Source: Melanocharis versteri (lineage: Eukaryota > Chordata > Aves > Passeriformes > Melanocharitidae). Taken from it: a stretch of DNA of 64,000 nucleotides. The number at the start of each line of letters is the position of its first letter. Position 1 is the first letter of the stretch. Below are positions 1 through 14,000 of the stretch, one piece after another. The stretch covers positions 1 to 64,000 of the forward strand of contig VZTG01001572.1 in the NCBI GenBank assembly GCA_013397845.1, written 5' to 3'. Position numbers and translations under genes: made by a program. The notes under the pieces were generated by a model. That model was not told the origin of the DNA and ran no database searches. It saw only the letters and a program-made list of their open reading frames with translations.

Positions 1-190
1 GGCGGGGGGCGCCGGGGCGGCGGCCGCGCTTGGCGGGCAGGTGCGCCCGCTCCGCGCCCGCCCCGGCTGGTCCAGCATCCTGCCCGCATCCCGCCCGCAT
101 CCAGCCCTGTCCTGCCCGGCCCTGCCGCGCCCCAACTTGTTGGCATCATCAGTCGGCCAGATGTGGATCCGCAGCTGGGAACGGGGCCGG
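1..190 (+). promoter_or_regulatory. MBOAT2: CpG-rich edge, probable 3' flank of the MBOAT2 promoter island
   Basis: The first 190 bases are very GC-rich with many CpG dinucleotides (densest in 1-60 and around 107-130), in sharp contrast to the AT-rich, CpG-poor sequence that follows. A gene-start CpG island normally looks like this, and the first identifiable MBOAT2 exon lies downstream on the same strand. A good splice-donor match (CAG|GTGCGC) sits at 40/41, and a frame ending in the Gln codon there would be phase 0, which is what exon 2 requires. The residues before it (roughly AAAALGGQ) do not resemble the conserved family sequence before this junction (PIDQ or PLDQ), so I do not call it exon 1. 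Exon 1 may lie just left of the window. Confidence 0.5.
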
Positions 191-3100
191 TATCAGCTCA
201 AGGGATGCAAAGGTTGGGTAATAATTGCAAATGCAAAGCAGCGCGCTGCGCCTGGATGCGCCTGCCAGGGGGGTTTACACGCGGTGTTAAATAATAATGT
301 GCGCCGCACACAATGCTGCTGGGAATTCGCATGTACTTTGTAGGCAGAGCGTTTCTGTGGTATCTATTGTCCAAGTGATATAAAAATTCCTGAAGGCTGT
401 TAATCCTGGTGTCTTCACGAAACATCATAAGATTACAAAATAAGATTGGGAAACTGAGGTTTGCTGAGTTTAATCACTGAAGTTGGACTAGAATGTTTGT
501 TTATGGGGGAAGTGGTCTAGACCTCCTAAATCTACAGAATATTTATGTATTTAGGAATACATAAGAAAAGTAATCTTAAGTAACTCATACAAATTTTGCA
601 GCACATAGAAATTTCAGGTTGGGAATTTTTTTTTTTTTAATGCTTCATTAATGTATGTCTGAGTGAAACACATCAAAGAAAACAGTGTATGCTTCATTAG
701 AGGGAGACTTTGATGGCTTGGTTTTGCCAAATACACCTAATAAGTGAGAGAAGTAACAGAAAATGAAATTCAGAGGAAGTAGTATGCTTAGTGAAAGTAT
801 TTTGGAAGTGACTGAGTTACACACTCATTCTTCTTTTTTCTTCCCCCATTCCCCAGCCATTTGTTTGAATGGAACCATGGTAAAGGACATACATGAAAAA
901 GTACCTTCTAGAAAACTGATAAAACGGGCAAGTTGAAATTGAGCTTGCTGTGATGGAATGGATACTGGGCACCCCTTGCAATGATACCTGTGGCTGGGAT
1001 CGATGGCACCTCATGGCTTGGTGCCTCATACCTGCAGGCTGTAAGCTGCTCTTGTCAGGTGCCATGTGTTGATTTCCATAAAATGTGCAGCTTCTACAGG
1101 GTATTGTGAAACATGTCAGAGTTGACCATCTTTTTATGGTATGATGCTGGGGGTGTATAATTATCTACTCATATTAGTAGTAATAAATTTAATTGTTTTA
1201 TGACATAGTCTGGCTACTATCAAAATTGTTTTAAAATTGTGGGTATGGCATTTTGATGATAATGAAGTTAATTTTTATCAAAGCCTGGAAAACTTCCGTG
1301 TATTGAATGTTTTGCAATGAGAAGTTTTTATAAAGTACACTTTGAGCGCTGTTGGAGCTTTTGGGAGTAATCGCATTGGAGGGTGGCTAAACATGTAGTT
1401 TAGAAGATTGGTTATGAGCAGTTGGAAGTTAGACATACATTGTTTTTGGACATCAGTGGACTGTACATAATATAGGTCCACTTGTGTATGAAGAGCACTG
1501 ATTGTGACTGGAGTATGAATTGAAGAGCTTCAAAATTATGCTGCACTGAGGAGAACATATCTGTTAGAAAAATAATGAAAAAAAGCAAAGTTTTTTGTAA
1601 CCTCAGCTCAAGATTCTATCTTGATAGTAAGTTTGTAATACAGAAAGAATGTGTTCAGTGTAATCAAAGGGAGTGAAGGAGATAATGAGGGCAGAGAAGA
1701 AAAAGAAAGTGCTAATACTCTTTGGTGTGTTTGCTCAAAGATTATGCATGACATTTGGTGATACTATAAGCATATTCAGAATGAAAATGTAGCACTGCTT
1801 TGAAAAAATAATAGAAGAATGAAGGTTTTTTGATTAGTACATTGTTTCTACTACTTGCTCCAAATCTGTGCTATGACTACAGTCATACCAATATAGTAGC
1901 TGCTTGAAATAGGCACTCTGGTATAATACCAGCACTCAGAACTGCTGGAGATCAGTAGGGTTTTTTTCCTCCACTCAATTTCAGTTTTGACCCCAAGTAG
2001 ATACTAATCTTTATCCAAAATGTTGCTTAAATTGTGATTTAGGTTTAAGCCATTACTATCTAATTATCCTGCTAAGGCATGTAACTCTTGGAAGACAAAT
2101 TGAGGTAGCATGTGTCCATGTGGCCTTGCTCTCTGATGTTCAAACAAATGAATGGAGAACCTTGCCTATTTGGCAGTGGATGGAAGTAGAAATTTGAATT
2201 CAAAGTGAAGTTGCTCTCTCTAAGATTAATCAATCAGATCCACATCTCTGTGTGGATCGAGTGTGAGAAATTGATTACTTTTTTACTTAATGCTTGGCAG
2301 AACTAGAGGCAGAGGTTTGAGGATGGTGTTGGTTATGTGCTAGTTGGAGATCAGTGCAAAAGATGAAGGGTGAGCTCCATCAGAGCCATTTGACACAGCA
2401 GTCTCCTCTATGTGCCCAACTGTGTTGAAAAAGAAAAGCTTTGTTGCTTTAACAATTTGCTGTTCCTAGACATTTTTTTCTTGGAACTATAGTACTACGT
2501 AGCTGAAGGAATGGAGAAGAACTAGTTTTCTGCATCTGTGTATATCCCCCAACAAGGTATTGTGCAGTAACTTGTTGCTGTGTTACCCTTTCCTTTTGTC
2601 TTGCACCAAGTTAACAGAAACGGCTACTTGGAAAAGTTGATGTGTTCTTTACTGGCTTCTTGGGCCAGCTTTTCTGTTGTTATATTCAGTCATTTGATGA
2701 AAGGGAAGATGCTCAGTATGAGCAAGAGCCTACAGCAAACTTACCTTTCTTCTGTATTTTGTAGTAGGAAAAAAAATCACTGCTTGGGAGTGAAAAGCCT
2801 TGTAAAATGTTTCTTTTCACATCTTGGGGAATGTAAGTTGGCTGCTCAGCAAAGGAAGCATTTTGTCAACAGCTGTGGCACATTAGGTCGTTAGAGTTAA
2901 TGAATGAGTGAATAAATATTAATGTACTACATACTCCTTGTGTCTTTTCAGGGGAGAGAAGGAATAAAAGTAGCCATGTCCTTCCCACCTGGACAACTTC
3001 CCAAGAGAAGTATGGGAAGGTTTATCATAAAAACTTCGCTGCTAAAGTATCACATGTTGCATAATGCATTAAGGTTGCAACTTGAATTATTTTGTTGTAG

Positions 3101-6100
3101 TTACATCTGTCACCTAGCTTTATATTTTTTTCTGTCTGTTCTCATGTCATATATATGCCTGTGCTTCTTTCTTCTTCCTCTAAGGTGAAGCCAGACAAAT
3201 AATGTGTTGGAGTTAGGTCTGTTTCCAATTCTATCGCTACCTTGCTGATTTTCTGTTGACAAATGACTTATCTTGATGATGTGTCAGCTTACTTGTCATT
3301 AAATTGGAAAGATTTAAATTTGCTTTGACAATGATTCAAGGAGAGCAAAGCTTTCTTTTTGGCTATTTGGTCTCTGTGGGGTTAGGGGATTTCAGAGAAT
3401 GATCATTGCTTTCACTGCTTCCACCAGAGGGAGCAAATTTTTTTTACTGAAAATGGACAGAAATTGTAGGGGTTATTACTGCCCTTCATTTGTTGTAGAA
3501 ATAGGTAATTTGTAGTAGAGGAATAGTTGAGCAGGGGAGATGAGAGACTGACTACAACAATATGTGAACATCAACTTTTTACATGAGTTGTCTGAGAGAT
3601 TGATCTTGAGATCCTGAAATATGGTCTGAACCATATCAGTCTGAACTTCAGTGATTATCTTCTAGAAAAGAAAAGGAAGAATGTAGCTCCGACTACTATA
3701 TGTGAAGATATGTGGACAGAATAAAATATCATGCTTATGCATTTGACTTAAACTCTAGGATGTAAAAATAAGCAGTGTTTTTTCAACAGAAGAAAAAATA
3801 TTTCTGTGCTGTTTCCACACTTTTCTTAGTTTTTGGTTTGGGTTGGGGTTTTTTTCCCAATCTAGTTTTATCTTTTATTTGGTTAAGTTTGCTCATTTGT
3901 GTAGAATAAATATAATTTTCTACATGAGTGCCATCAGTCTTCAAAGAATCTAAACTGAGCTTTTTTTATATAGAATAGACATAAAAATCCAAGCCCTCCT
4001 AAACATGAATTGCATAAACCACACAAACTTCCTTCACTTAGTGATCATAAGCCAGTTTGCTGCTCCTTTACATGATTTTCTGCATACGCTTCCTTGTGCG
4101 GAGTTACCCAAGTTGCTTTCATCATGCCCATAACACACTTGGTTCCACATAAAAGCACTGATGTATGTTGAGCCTGTGTTTCACCTTTAAGCCCTCAAGG
4201 AGAGTGGGCAGGAATTTTTTTCCTTGTATATATCTATGAAATATTTATTTCTTATATGCGTATGATGTAAGAAAACAATTTAGCGTTTTTTTCCCCTCTA
4301 TTTTGATGCCTTGGAGGTGAGCACAGCTGTAGTTTGGAGAAAAGGCAAGGCTTGGAGGTGGGGTAGGGAATTTTGCTGGGAAGCATTATGTGTCTGATTT
4401 GCCTGCAGGGTACATCTGAGTATGTCTCCTAGTTAGATCTCTGTTTATTTCACAAAATTTTGAGCATTAGTGATGCCTTATCATCCCTTCTTTTCTGCCA
4501 AGGCAACATAACGTAGCCTCCTGAGGGCTGAAATGTTTTGGTCTGATAAAAACCTTTTTGTCTAAACACAGAATGGATATCAAAATGTTTGTCCTGTATA
4601 ACTGTCCAGAATTTAGATGGCCTAATATTTGACTGAAACATTATCAAACTAGAAAAAAGAATAAAGTGAAGGGTGTCCCAAGTTTCCTTCTTTCATCATT
4701 GATTCTTAGACCCTTGTTTATGGTTGTGGAACACAGAGCAGCTCATTACTGATTTTTCAGATATGACCCAGGAAATTTACGAGTAATAGATGTGAGTAAA
4801 ATTAGCATTCATGGGTGTGTAAAATGCAAACACTAAAGGCAAGGGAGTGGTAGGATAAGCAAATTGTGCCCCTACTTTGCCCTGTAGTTTCCTTATGTCC
4901 TGCTAGCAGCAGTCGGGAGAATGAAGGGTGGATGGCAAAGCGTGATCTTCTATGATGATAGATAGAGACTGTAGTGGGTGAAAAAAAGCTGGAAGTAAAG
5001 TTCTGTTCTTCCTTCTGTATGTGCTGTTCTCAGTGGCTGGATGTTTTGAATTGTTTGGATTTGCTAGCCAAGTTTTTAGTGGTTTCTTAACTTCCCTTTG
5101 AACTCTGGGAAGGGAGGGAATGTATCATCAGAAGGGTCCTCTGCAGTGACACCTTTCCCAGGTATTAGTGGTTAGGTGTTGACTGACTCAACAAACAATA
5201 AGTAAAGAGTTAACTCTGCAATGGAAAATACTTAGAGAAGGATGAAATGGTTGGGATAAGAGGAAAAATTGACAAGAGAAAGTGACTATCTTGAAGGAAG
5301 AGGTGAAATCTGTCATGAACAGAGTTGGAAAAGAAAGCAAACGCTGGTTACAGTGTTAGAAAAGATGGGCCATTTATTAAGTGATAGGTTTAGTGCAAAA
5401 AGGAAATACATCTGTGTAATTCAGGTTCATGAATATTGTTGTGAGGATGTAAATTACAGACCTGCTTTAATTCTTTAATTCTTATGGAAGCAGCAGTTAA
5501 TTTTGTTCTCTCATATGCTTTCATGCTGTGTATGTTTTCTCCAGTTTTTTGCAAAGCAGTGGAAAAACTCAAATATAATTACACCTAAGGTTTCTACAGT
5601 AAACATCTAAACTAAACACTCTTTAACTTATAGTTACAGCTTTAACTTATAGAACAGCTTGCAGTCACCTGCTTTGTTTTGTCACATTGTTTTTCACATC
5701 CTTATGCGAGTCGTTGAGGTGGTGTAAATGTGAATGCTCACCTGGGCTCATGACAGTACAACCCATTTCTGAGTCCAAAATGGGGTTCAGAAGTTGCTAT
5801 GAAAATACTGCGGTTCTGGGATGTTGAAAAGAAATAGTGGAATGCTCAAAGAACAGTCTAATAAAGAAAAGAGTAAGGCATAATGAAGATAACAAGAGTC
5901 ACTTTTTACTGAGTACATGGTTACCAACTGTGTTGCTTTCTGTTTCTGAAGGGTTTTTGCTGTAAATGCCTTGCACCACAGCTGTCTTTTCTCTCCATGG
6001 GCTTTTTCTGGAGTACTGTGCTGACTTTAAGCAAGAGTTCTGAAAAACAATAAAACTGAAATAAATGAGTCATCTTTATCATTCAGTAGCCTGGACATTT

Positions 6101-6916
6101 GTTGACTTTTGACTCCTGTTTACCTGTTACTGTGTTGACCTAGTGAAGCACTGTGATAGCTCTTTTGCAGCCTTGATTACAGAATGCTTTCTTCACATTT
6201 ATTATTTTGACTAATGTGCACTTTTCCTGAGTAACAGGTGCCCATTTTTTTTCCTTGTTTTCCTTGAACAAAGGAGTCTAGACTGGAGTTTTATTTTCTC
6301 CTGAAAAGTGAGAACAACTACACGTACCCAAGTGAAAACCTGTTTGCTTGATGTGTGCATCTTCACAGTATTTGTGTTGCAAGGAAAGTTGATGTAGCTC
6401 TTGAGTATGGATATTTCATTTGCCTTCTTTCCTTTGGGAAGTATTTTAAATTCAACATCAGTTGAATCAACATTGCTAGTCTTTTTGCACTTCTTCAAGT
6501 GAACAGATCTGTTTGAGAATTGCAATTTGTCTGCAAATTTAGATAAGTGCTAGTTATGCCTACTTGTTTTCAGTGATCATTCTGGTAGCTAAGCCATCTT
6601 TTGCAAAGGAAAACTTCCATAGCTCTGCTTTTTGTTCTAGAATAATATATCCAAAGGTGAAGAAGCTATTTTGGTTTGGCTATAATGGTGTGATTTTCTG
6701 TAGTTGGGATTTTGGTGTTTGCTTCTATTTCTAGTTAAAGTGAACTAAGCTGCAGGAGGTGTACTTATTCTGAAATGTGGCTTGTGAGCGTACTGGTTGT
6801 ATAATTACAGTGGTATATTCTCTGCTGTAATGCCACCTGTATAGACCATTCTTAACCTTTCTGGCCTGCCTTTTGGCTGAGTAATGCTCTTGATTCTACT
6901 GCTTCCTCTCAATCTT

Positions 6917-6934
6917 ACATATATATATATATAT
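6917..6934. repeat. TA dinucleotide microsatellite
   Basis: An uninterrupted AT/TA run of about 17 bases inside presumed intron 1, followed by degenerate A/T-rich sequence to about 6955. It is probably length-polymorphic. No function is inferred. Confidence 0.85.
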
Positions 6935-8009
6935 CTATAAATACACAAATATATAAAACCCCAATTATTCAATTGGCTAAGCATGTCATTGAAAAAGTGG
7001 ACTGAAGGCTCAGACTAGAATGAATTGGGTTTTATTCTTCATGGTGGAAAAGCTAGAAAGAATTTGATGTCATCCCAAATCTGCAGGAATTTTAGAAGTT
7101 CAGTGATGGCTATGAGATTTGTAGAAGGTCTACCCTTAGAATACATTAGCAAATAATTTTCTGTAACGGAACTGAATGTAAGAAGTCATATAAAATATTT
7201 TAATATAGAAGTATAATTCTAAATGTTACTAAAATGTTACTAAAAATGGAATTAATTTGAAAAGATAGAGTATCTCAAAGTAGTGTCTGTTACTTGTACG
7301 GACTGCTGCATATTGCAGATGTTTAAAGGGCTGCTGTTGTGGTGCTTAGGGATAAGGCTTGGCTGATCTCATGGGGATGATTCCTGAATTGGGAAGAGCA
7401 GGAAGATAATAGACATGGAGGAATACAGACAGGGTTAGACAGTAGTTCGTTCAAGGCAGAGTGTAGTGAAGCCCTCTCCTATTTTTTTTCCTTCCCATGG
7501 AGAGCACTGAGAAGCTGACCATTTCAAAGATGGGGAATATTTGTTCTACTTGCTAATTGAAGTGACTATTGTTGTTACCAGATTTGTGTGTGCTATATGG
7601 ACAGGAGACTTAGTTTCAATGTCTGTTGCTTATTTTAAGATGTATTTCAGTTTCTCCCATACCAGGAGAATATACTTGTAGTGAAGTAGATCTTAATTGA
7701 GAAAATGTCAGCTTCTGGTTGCATTTGAGAAGGATACCTCCATAGATGTTGTTTATTTTGCTTTATTTCTAAATGCCTAGGAGAGTGAGTAGCTTGTAAA
7801 GTTTTTGCAAAATTTCAGACACTGTAGTGGTTCTCTGGGCGTTAAGATAAAAACTCGTCCTTCAAATACACGTTTGAATACGCTGTATTTATGGAAAACA
7901 CAGAATAGAAATTTTCAGTTCTCCTGGAGTTGCTAGATGGAGCTTAAAGGTTAACTAGCAAAAAAAGGATAAGAGAATGTAAAAGCATGCACACAGGATG
8001 ATAAGCATA

Positions 8010-8400
8010 GCTGGAACTATTGGATAAACAGATAATGAGGAATATAGGGGTTTTTTGGCAAAGTTCTGTCTCAAGAGGTACAGTTCGAGGAAAGGTCACC
8101 TGTAATATTGAGGCATTTATTGAGTATGACCACCAGAAACCCCTTTAGACGACCCTCTAGGACCATAAAAGTGCTTCCAGTAGGAGTCAAATGCATGCAG
8201 ATTAGTTCTAGGAAAAATGATGCTTATGTATTAGCTAGGAAGTACACTGTAATGAATATGTATGATCATGATGGAATAAATACCATTGTAAAGTTTCATG
8301 ATGTGCATTTGATTAGAGAAGACATCCTCTGAAAGTGTCCAGCACTGTAATAAAGAATGCTTGCTTTCTAATGCTTCAAATTGTGTTAGTTTATTTTCCA
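8010..8400 (+). mobile_element. Solo LTR-like fragment, ERVL-type (tentative)
   Basis: The segment has the layout of an avian endogenous-retrovirus LTR read on the + strand: a 'gaccaccagaaacccc' block near 8128, a middle section resembling chicken ERVL-like LTRs as I remember them, and a tail with an AATAAA polyadenylation signal at about 8351 inside 'gtaataaagaatgc'. Neither side shows an internal retroviral coding region, so it would be a solo LTR. A 74-codon open frame at 8108-8332 lies inside it and is most likely incidental. The family assignment is from memory of similar sequences and the ends are uncertain. Confidence 0.45.
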
Positions 8401-10977
8401 GCTGATTTTGTTATCAGTGTACTGCTGATACATGTGACAGAGTGGAGATTTTGAGTTAATCTCATTATGTGCATGTGCACTGCGATTGTGTGATAAAAAC
8501 CCATGGTTTTAAAAGCACAGTAACTGAGTTGGTCTTTGTTTGGAGCTGTATTTTGACAACATAATGCCAGGCTGTGGTGTTTTGATGTTGTAAACTCTCG
8601 TTCCCTGGTAGTCTGAGATCTGCAATCCTTAACTGGCCAAACCAGTTTTTGCTTAACAGAAGCAAGTGGTTTAGGTCCTTATTGTTTCTGAAGAAGCAAG
8701 AAAACAAAACATACACGCAGAAAAAACCAAGCCAGCATTCTTAGCCTTACTTCATCTTTGAACCAGACTTCCTTGCTAGATTTTGGGTATGCCTGTGGAT
8801 AAATAGCTTTTATGTTTGACAACCCAGTATCTATAATGCTGAATTCTTAAGAGCCCATCAGAGAGAACACCCTTCAGCCAATATCTTCCTATCCTTAATG
8901 AATTAGTTTTGGTTGTTTTCACTATAAAATGTACATTGATGCTTCATTTTACATCTTTAGTCGTACAGTTTTTCTTAGAGTAATTCTGAGTAATGATTTA
9001 GTAAGCCTTCTTTGAAAAAGCTTATTGGATTTGATGCTCATTTATTGCACAAACCAGATTACTATTGCCTACATCATGTTGTTCATGATGTGCTTCACTC
9101 TCTGTAGCACACTTAAGAATTGGAAACTGAGAGTTAATACTGGAAATAGAAATACTCTTACTAACGTATGTCGTAACTGGATTTGATGTTTTGGACTGAA
9201 ACCAGCTTGGAAGGAAAACATTTAGGATCTTATGTGTAAGTCCTTTCAGCTGCCAATAAATTAATGGGAAGATGAAGTGTATGTGTCCAACATTAAAAAG
9301 CATTTGCCAGTGATGTTGATGTTGACTAACACAAATGATTAGAGCATGCACTTCAAGGAAGTTGCTGCTGTAAGAAAGCTGTGCTTGGAGTTTTCATCTG
9401 AAAAAGTGTCCCTCACACTGGATACTGTATAAAAGCTCAGTAAAACACGGTCTTTGCTACAAAGAACATTGTGCCTTAATACAAACATCTCCCATACTGG
9501 TATGATTTCAAAATAACCACTGCTGCTTATCCTCCATTTCTTCATGTTTCACCTGTGAAGCAAAGTTGAGACTTCATGGCAGGAGTGTTAATTAGTTGTA
9601 TTTTCATCATGTAAGGCACTGAGTATTAATTGAATAAAAAAATGCATTTGAAAGCATTTTTGCAAGATTTATGATCCTTTCAGTTGAAAGAGGAATCTTG
9701 TTTCTTCCTATCATTCAGAGAAGAATGGTTCTCTGAACTACTCTTAAGTATCTGTCAACTTTATCAAAAACCCTTGCCAGTATCTCTGAATTCCTCTTCC
9801 TGACATTTCCCAATAAATTAAAGAAAATTACCAGGCAGTTTGATTTTGAGCCTTGTAATGGAATTGCTTTTTTCAGCTTTACTGTGGAAAATGTTATTTC
9901 CTTTTTTTTTTTCATTTCCCTTTAATATTAGTGCAGTGACTTTCAGGCTGTAGTTGGAAAATTGACGTTGGTTTCAAATAATAGTCATTCTCACTCTTCT
10001 GTTCTTAGCTGCCTGGCATTAGGCAATTATTAGATAATTGTACAAGTCGTTTTTATACTTGATTAAGGTTAGAAGTTGGACGGAAGAATATCCATCAATA
10101 CTGCTGTCTGGTTGCTGTGGAGAAACATTAACTCCCCTGTATGTTATAACCAAGTTTTTGTGAACTCTTTTAGATGTTTTTCATTCCTCAACTGATTGTT
10201 TTGGTGGGAAAAGGAAATAGTTTTGACTTAACTTGGAGCAGGAACAAGAAAATAATGGTGTTTGAGGAACAAGGCACAGCTGATGCTTCATTAATTGTGA
10301 TAAGGTTTGGCATTTTTTGACAAGTATGTGTCAACAAACATGGTGCTTGAAGAGGTTTGTGTTTAAAATGTTACTGCTAAAGTGGCCCTACAGATTTAGA
10401 AAAAAACATCAGAGCCTCAGCTTTAGGGTCTTCTTAAGGTGTATGTACATCATTCTGTCTTGATCTCCTAGTTCTTGCAAGAACTCATTTCAAAGTGGTT
10501 TTGTAGTTCATATTCTATTTTTTTCCCTAAGAGGTCTTTTTTTCTCTAATAGCTGTAGATGTTGAAAAGAAGAGCTAAAGGTTGGAGGAGAGGAATGCTG
10601 CTTGGTGTGTCTTGCTTATTGGTGCTGTCAGATAGAGGAAGCATAGGTCATAACTTTCTGTGGTAGAATGGAGGGCCAAAAATTACTATAGACAGGGAGA
10701 CAAGTAATGCTGGGATCTTGCACCTCAGAAAAACTGAATTCCAGGGAGGAAATGTACCACGGTGTGGCTAAGAGGGGGAATGGGAGTACTCCTAAATCTC
10801 TGTCTGCAGAATTGTCATATCCACAGGTTCTTGACTGTTGTCTGTGAAGCATCTTGCATCTTAAATTTGTTATTTTAGGCTCTGCACATGATCAGGTAGG
10901 CTTCAGTGCTTCTGCTTCTATCTGGGTAATCTTCTTCCAAAGCCTAATTCATCAGCAATAAGAACAGAAGTGCCTTC

Positions 10978-11095
10978 TTTTTTTTTTTTTTTTTAAGAAT
11001 AACTTAAAAAAAACCCACAAAAGAACAAACAGACAAAAATCCACAGAAAAACACAAACCCCCAAACAAAACAACCAAGCAAAACCCCTACATCAG
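10978..11095. repeat. T17 run followed by A/C-rich low-complexity tract
   Basis: Seventeen consecutive T residues (10978-10994) are followed, after a short spacer, by about 90 bases made almost only of A and C (about 11005-11095). Similar A/C or T/G tracts recur near 33.1, 47.5 and 59.7 kb. It is simple sequence with no coding potential. Confidence 0.8.
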
Positions 11096-14000
11096 CTTTA
11101 ATTCATCCAGAGTGTTTTATTGAGACCACAGGCGTTCATTGCATTTTAAAGGTTTGAATACTGATTTTTCTTCTTATTGGAGAAAATTTGTTAAAAATGA
11201 GAAAATAGAGAAGTACCAAGACGAAGTAGCTTCCAGAGAGTTTGTGTGGGTCATTGGCAGAAAGAGTAAAATGCGGCGTTCCTGAGTCGTCTTTGGTGCT
11301 TCACCTGCTGAACCACTGTTTCTCTTGTGGGGTACTTTGTTGTGAATGTTGTTCTTTGGTTGTCTCTCGATACCTTGCTATAGCTGGTAAGCAGAACTTT
11401 GTGCCGTTGTGTTGCTGCTTTTCGGTGGATTATCAGTAGGCTGTGTGGGCCTGTATAATTAACTTGTGCCATCTAGTTAGGAATTATCTGTATCAGTAAA
11501 ATTCCCTCTCTGCTTTGGCTGCTTTTCTGAATGAGGCAAATGCCTTCTGTGCTGTGAAGCAGCAGGATTCTGGAGGCCTTGACTGCAGCAATTGGCTTTT
11601 GATGTTAAAATAGAGCTGATATGGAGAGGAAGCTTAGCCTAAAATCTGAACTAGTAGATAAAATTTGCATATATTAAAAGAAGTTTGTAGAAGAAATAAA
11701 CTTTTCTTCTGTATTTCTTTTAAATGTGGATTTAAATTTATTTAACAATTTATTAAAGATGCTGTCTGTGTTGTGAAGTTGGAGACTTCCAGCTGTTCCA
11801 ATCCAGTGTTACGCTAGAATTTCCTCCTGATGATGAAAATCCTTGTGACAGTCAGTGACTTTTTTCTTTTTTTTTCTTTATGTTAAGAATTGATTCCTTA
11901 AATACTTTTTCCTTAGCAATAACTCTGTTTTTACAAAAGCATGGCATAAATTACATTTAATTATTTTGAAATACTAAAATAAATGTCTTTAAAAGTTATA
12001 TACTTTCTATTGACTTTTGCAGAGGTCATGCATATGGAAAATTTCTTATGTGGGTAGCTTAATGCAATTAATGATATAATGGATTTGCATTTTGTGTAGC
12101 TACTCAGAATATTAAAACTGTGAATTTGTGTTCATGTTTTACTATTACATTTGGCATGAGTTGTGCCTATAAACTGCAGTGCTTGTATGACTAGTTTTGA
12201 ACCAAAATAGTGGATTTAATTTTGAAATTGCTGGGCTACACACAGCAGGATCTGTAATAGCTTAGTATGTCTAACACACACTCACGTCATTCATTGCTGA
12301 GTGGTGGTAATTTACATTATAGTTGTATGTTTTTTATTCTTAAGTGCATATAACTTTCCATTACACATTGCTCTCTCTGTAAGATTTTGAGGTGTTATTC
12401 TCATTGGCTGAGCTGTTGATACCCTGTACCTGAGGAGGAAAAAATTCTGTTTGTTTTCTTACACATGTGCTAAATTATAACTGCTCAGGGTGAAACTTGC
12501 CATTGTATGGCAAGATATTTCTTTTTCCCCGTATGAAGTCTCAGCTTTAAATAGATCTTGGTTAGTTGTTTTTTTTAAATTTCTTCTGTAAAGTTGAAGC
12601 TGCTTATTGGAACAGGTTTTATGACCTCATGGAGGCACATTACAATTTGATTTGAAGAGTGCATCGTGCAGCATTAGTTAACATGTTGTCTTTGTTCTTT
12701 GTGAGTGTTCTGCTCACATCTGACCGAGTCATACAGTATTTAGAAAGTTGTATTTTGTCCATACTCACAACCTTATAAGAGTTTGACATAAGTTTTCAAA
12801 AGGTACACAAGTATACCATTCCCAGTTGTTGAATTTTGTGTATATAACATTTGCCAACAAAATCACTGCTTGGTTGAGTGCCTGGTTTTCATAGAAGCTT
12901 TCAAGATGGTGATGTCCAGCTCTATCCTTGTTCCTGCTCATTTGCTGTGTGTTCCTTTTGTGTCCTATGCAGCCAGATAATTTTTGTCACCCTTTCAAGG
13001 CAAGCTGTGTGTGTGAAGGCAAGTTCTTCATCTATCTCAGTGTGTGGATACAATGAAACTGTCTGTCAATTCCATGCTGGTCAGCGTGGCTTAAGATGGG
13101 AGATGGAATTAGGAAAAGTCTGAATGTTAAATTTTGGCATTGTTTACTAAACCAAGTAGGAAAAGTGTTTCTGTGGGATGAAGTGGTTGGCATTGAGGAT
13201 CCAACATGGATGCTATAATAATTTTGGGAAATACTGCTTTTGCCTAGGTTCGTTCATGGGCTAAATATTCACTTGCCTTTGGAGCAGATACTCTAGTTCA
13301 GTTTAGTTTAAAAGAAATCAGGTCTGTGTATTCAGACACCACTGCACGGCGCTTGCCAAAGCACATGAAGTGCAGGTAGCTGGGAGGCTTCAGGAGTCCC
13401 CTCTGATCTGAACTAAAACACTGTGTAGATGCACGTATTATCTCGCTGCTGGAGTTGGAAGTGCATGGGATGGAGTTTGGGAGCCCACAGAGTCTGTTTC
13501 TCATTCTTCTTCCTGTAGTATTGGCAAGGGATGAAACATCTTTCCGTGTGGAAATGTGTACAAGTGGTAGAAATGAGTGCTTTGGACCGAAAGCCACAGG
13601 TAATGGCAAACAGGTAAGTTTTGATTTTTGTTGTAGAAGTGCTGTGTTTTCTTTTAAGGTGTAAGTAGTCAAGTATTCAAGATGTTTACCAAGTGTATAT
13701 ATAGCTTGTGATAGCAGATGCTCGAAAGTCAGAATAAGTGTTAGATGAAGATTACTCCTATGACTGTAACACTTCCCAGCAGTGCTCACAAACTCTTCCA
13801 TGTGAGCTCCTTTATTTGGAATGCAAATCACTAGTAAACCAGAGTTTTTTGTGAGCTGGAGAAAGAGTAGGAAAAAAAAAATTGTAGTGATGATTTTAAA
13901 TTTTGCTCACATTTTGAGATCCTTTGGACCTGATTTGTAGGCATGCTGGATAATCAAAATAGCAGCTGAATTTATATTTTCAAAACACAGTTCCAGTTAA

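Noticed and set aside
10877..10896. Short acceptor-to-donor interval ending in codons for Asp-Gln before a GTAGGC donor, recalling the family's DQ|V junction
   Set aside because: Only 17 bases long, with no conserved residues upstream of the DQ. Best explained by chance.
13298..13831. Antisense 177-codon open frame, the longest in the window
   Set aside because: No recognisable domain, no splice or promoter context. One frame of about this length is plausible by chance in 64 kb read in six frames.
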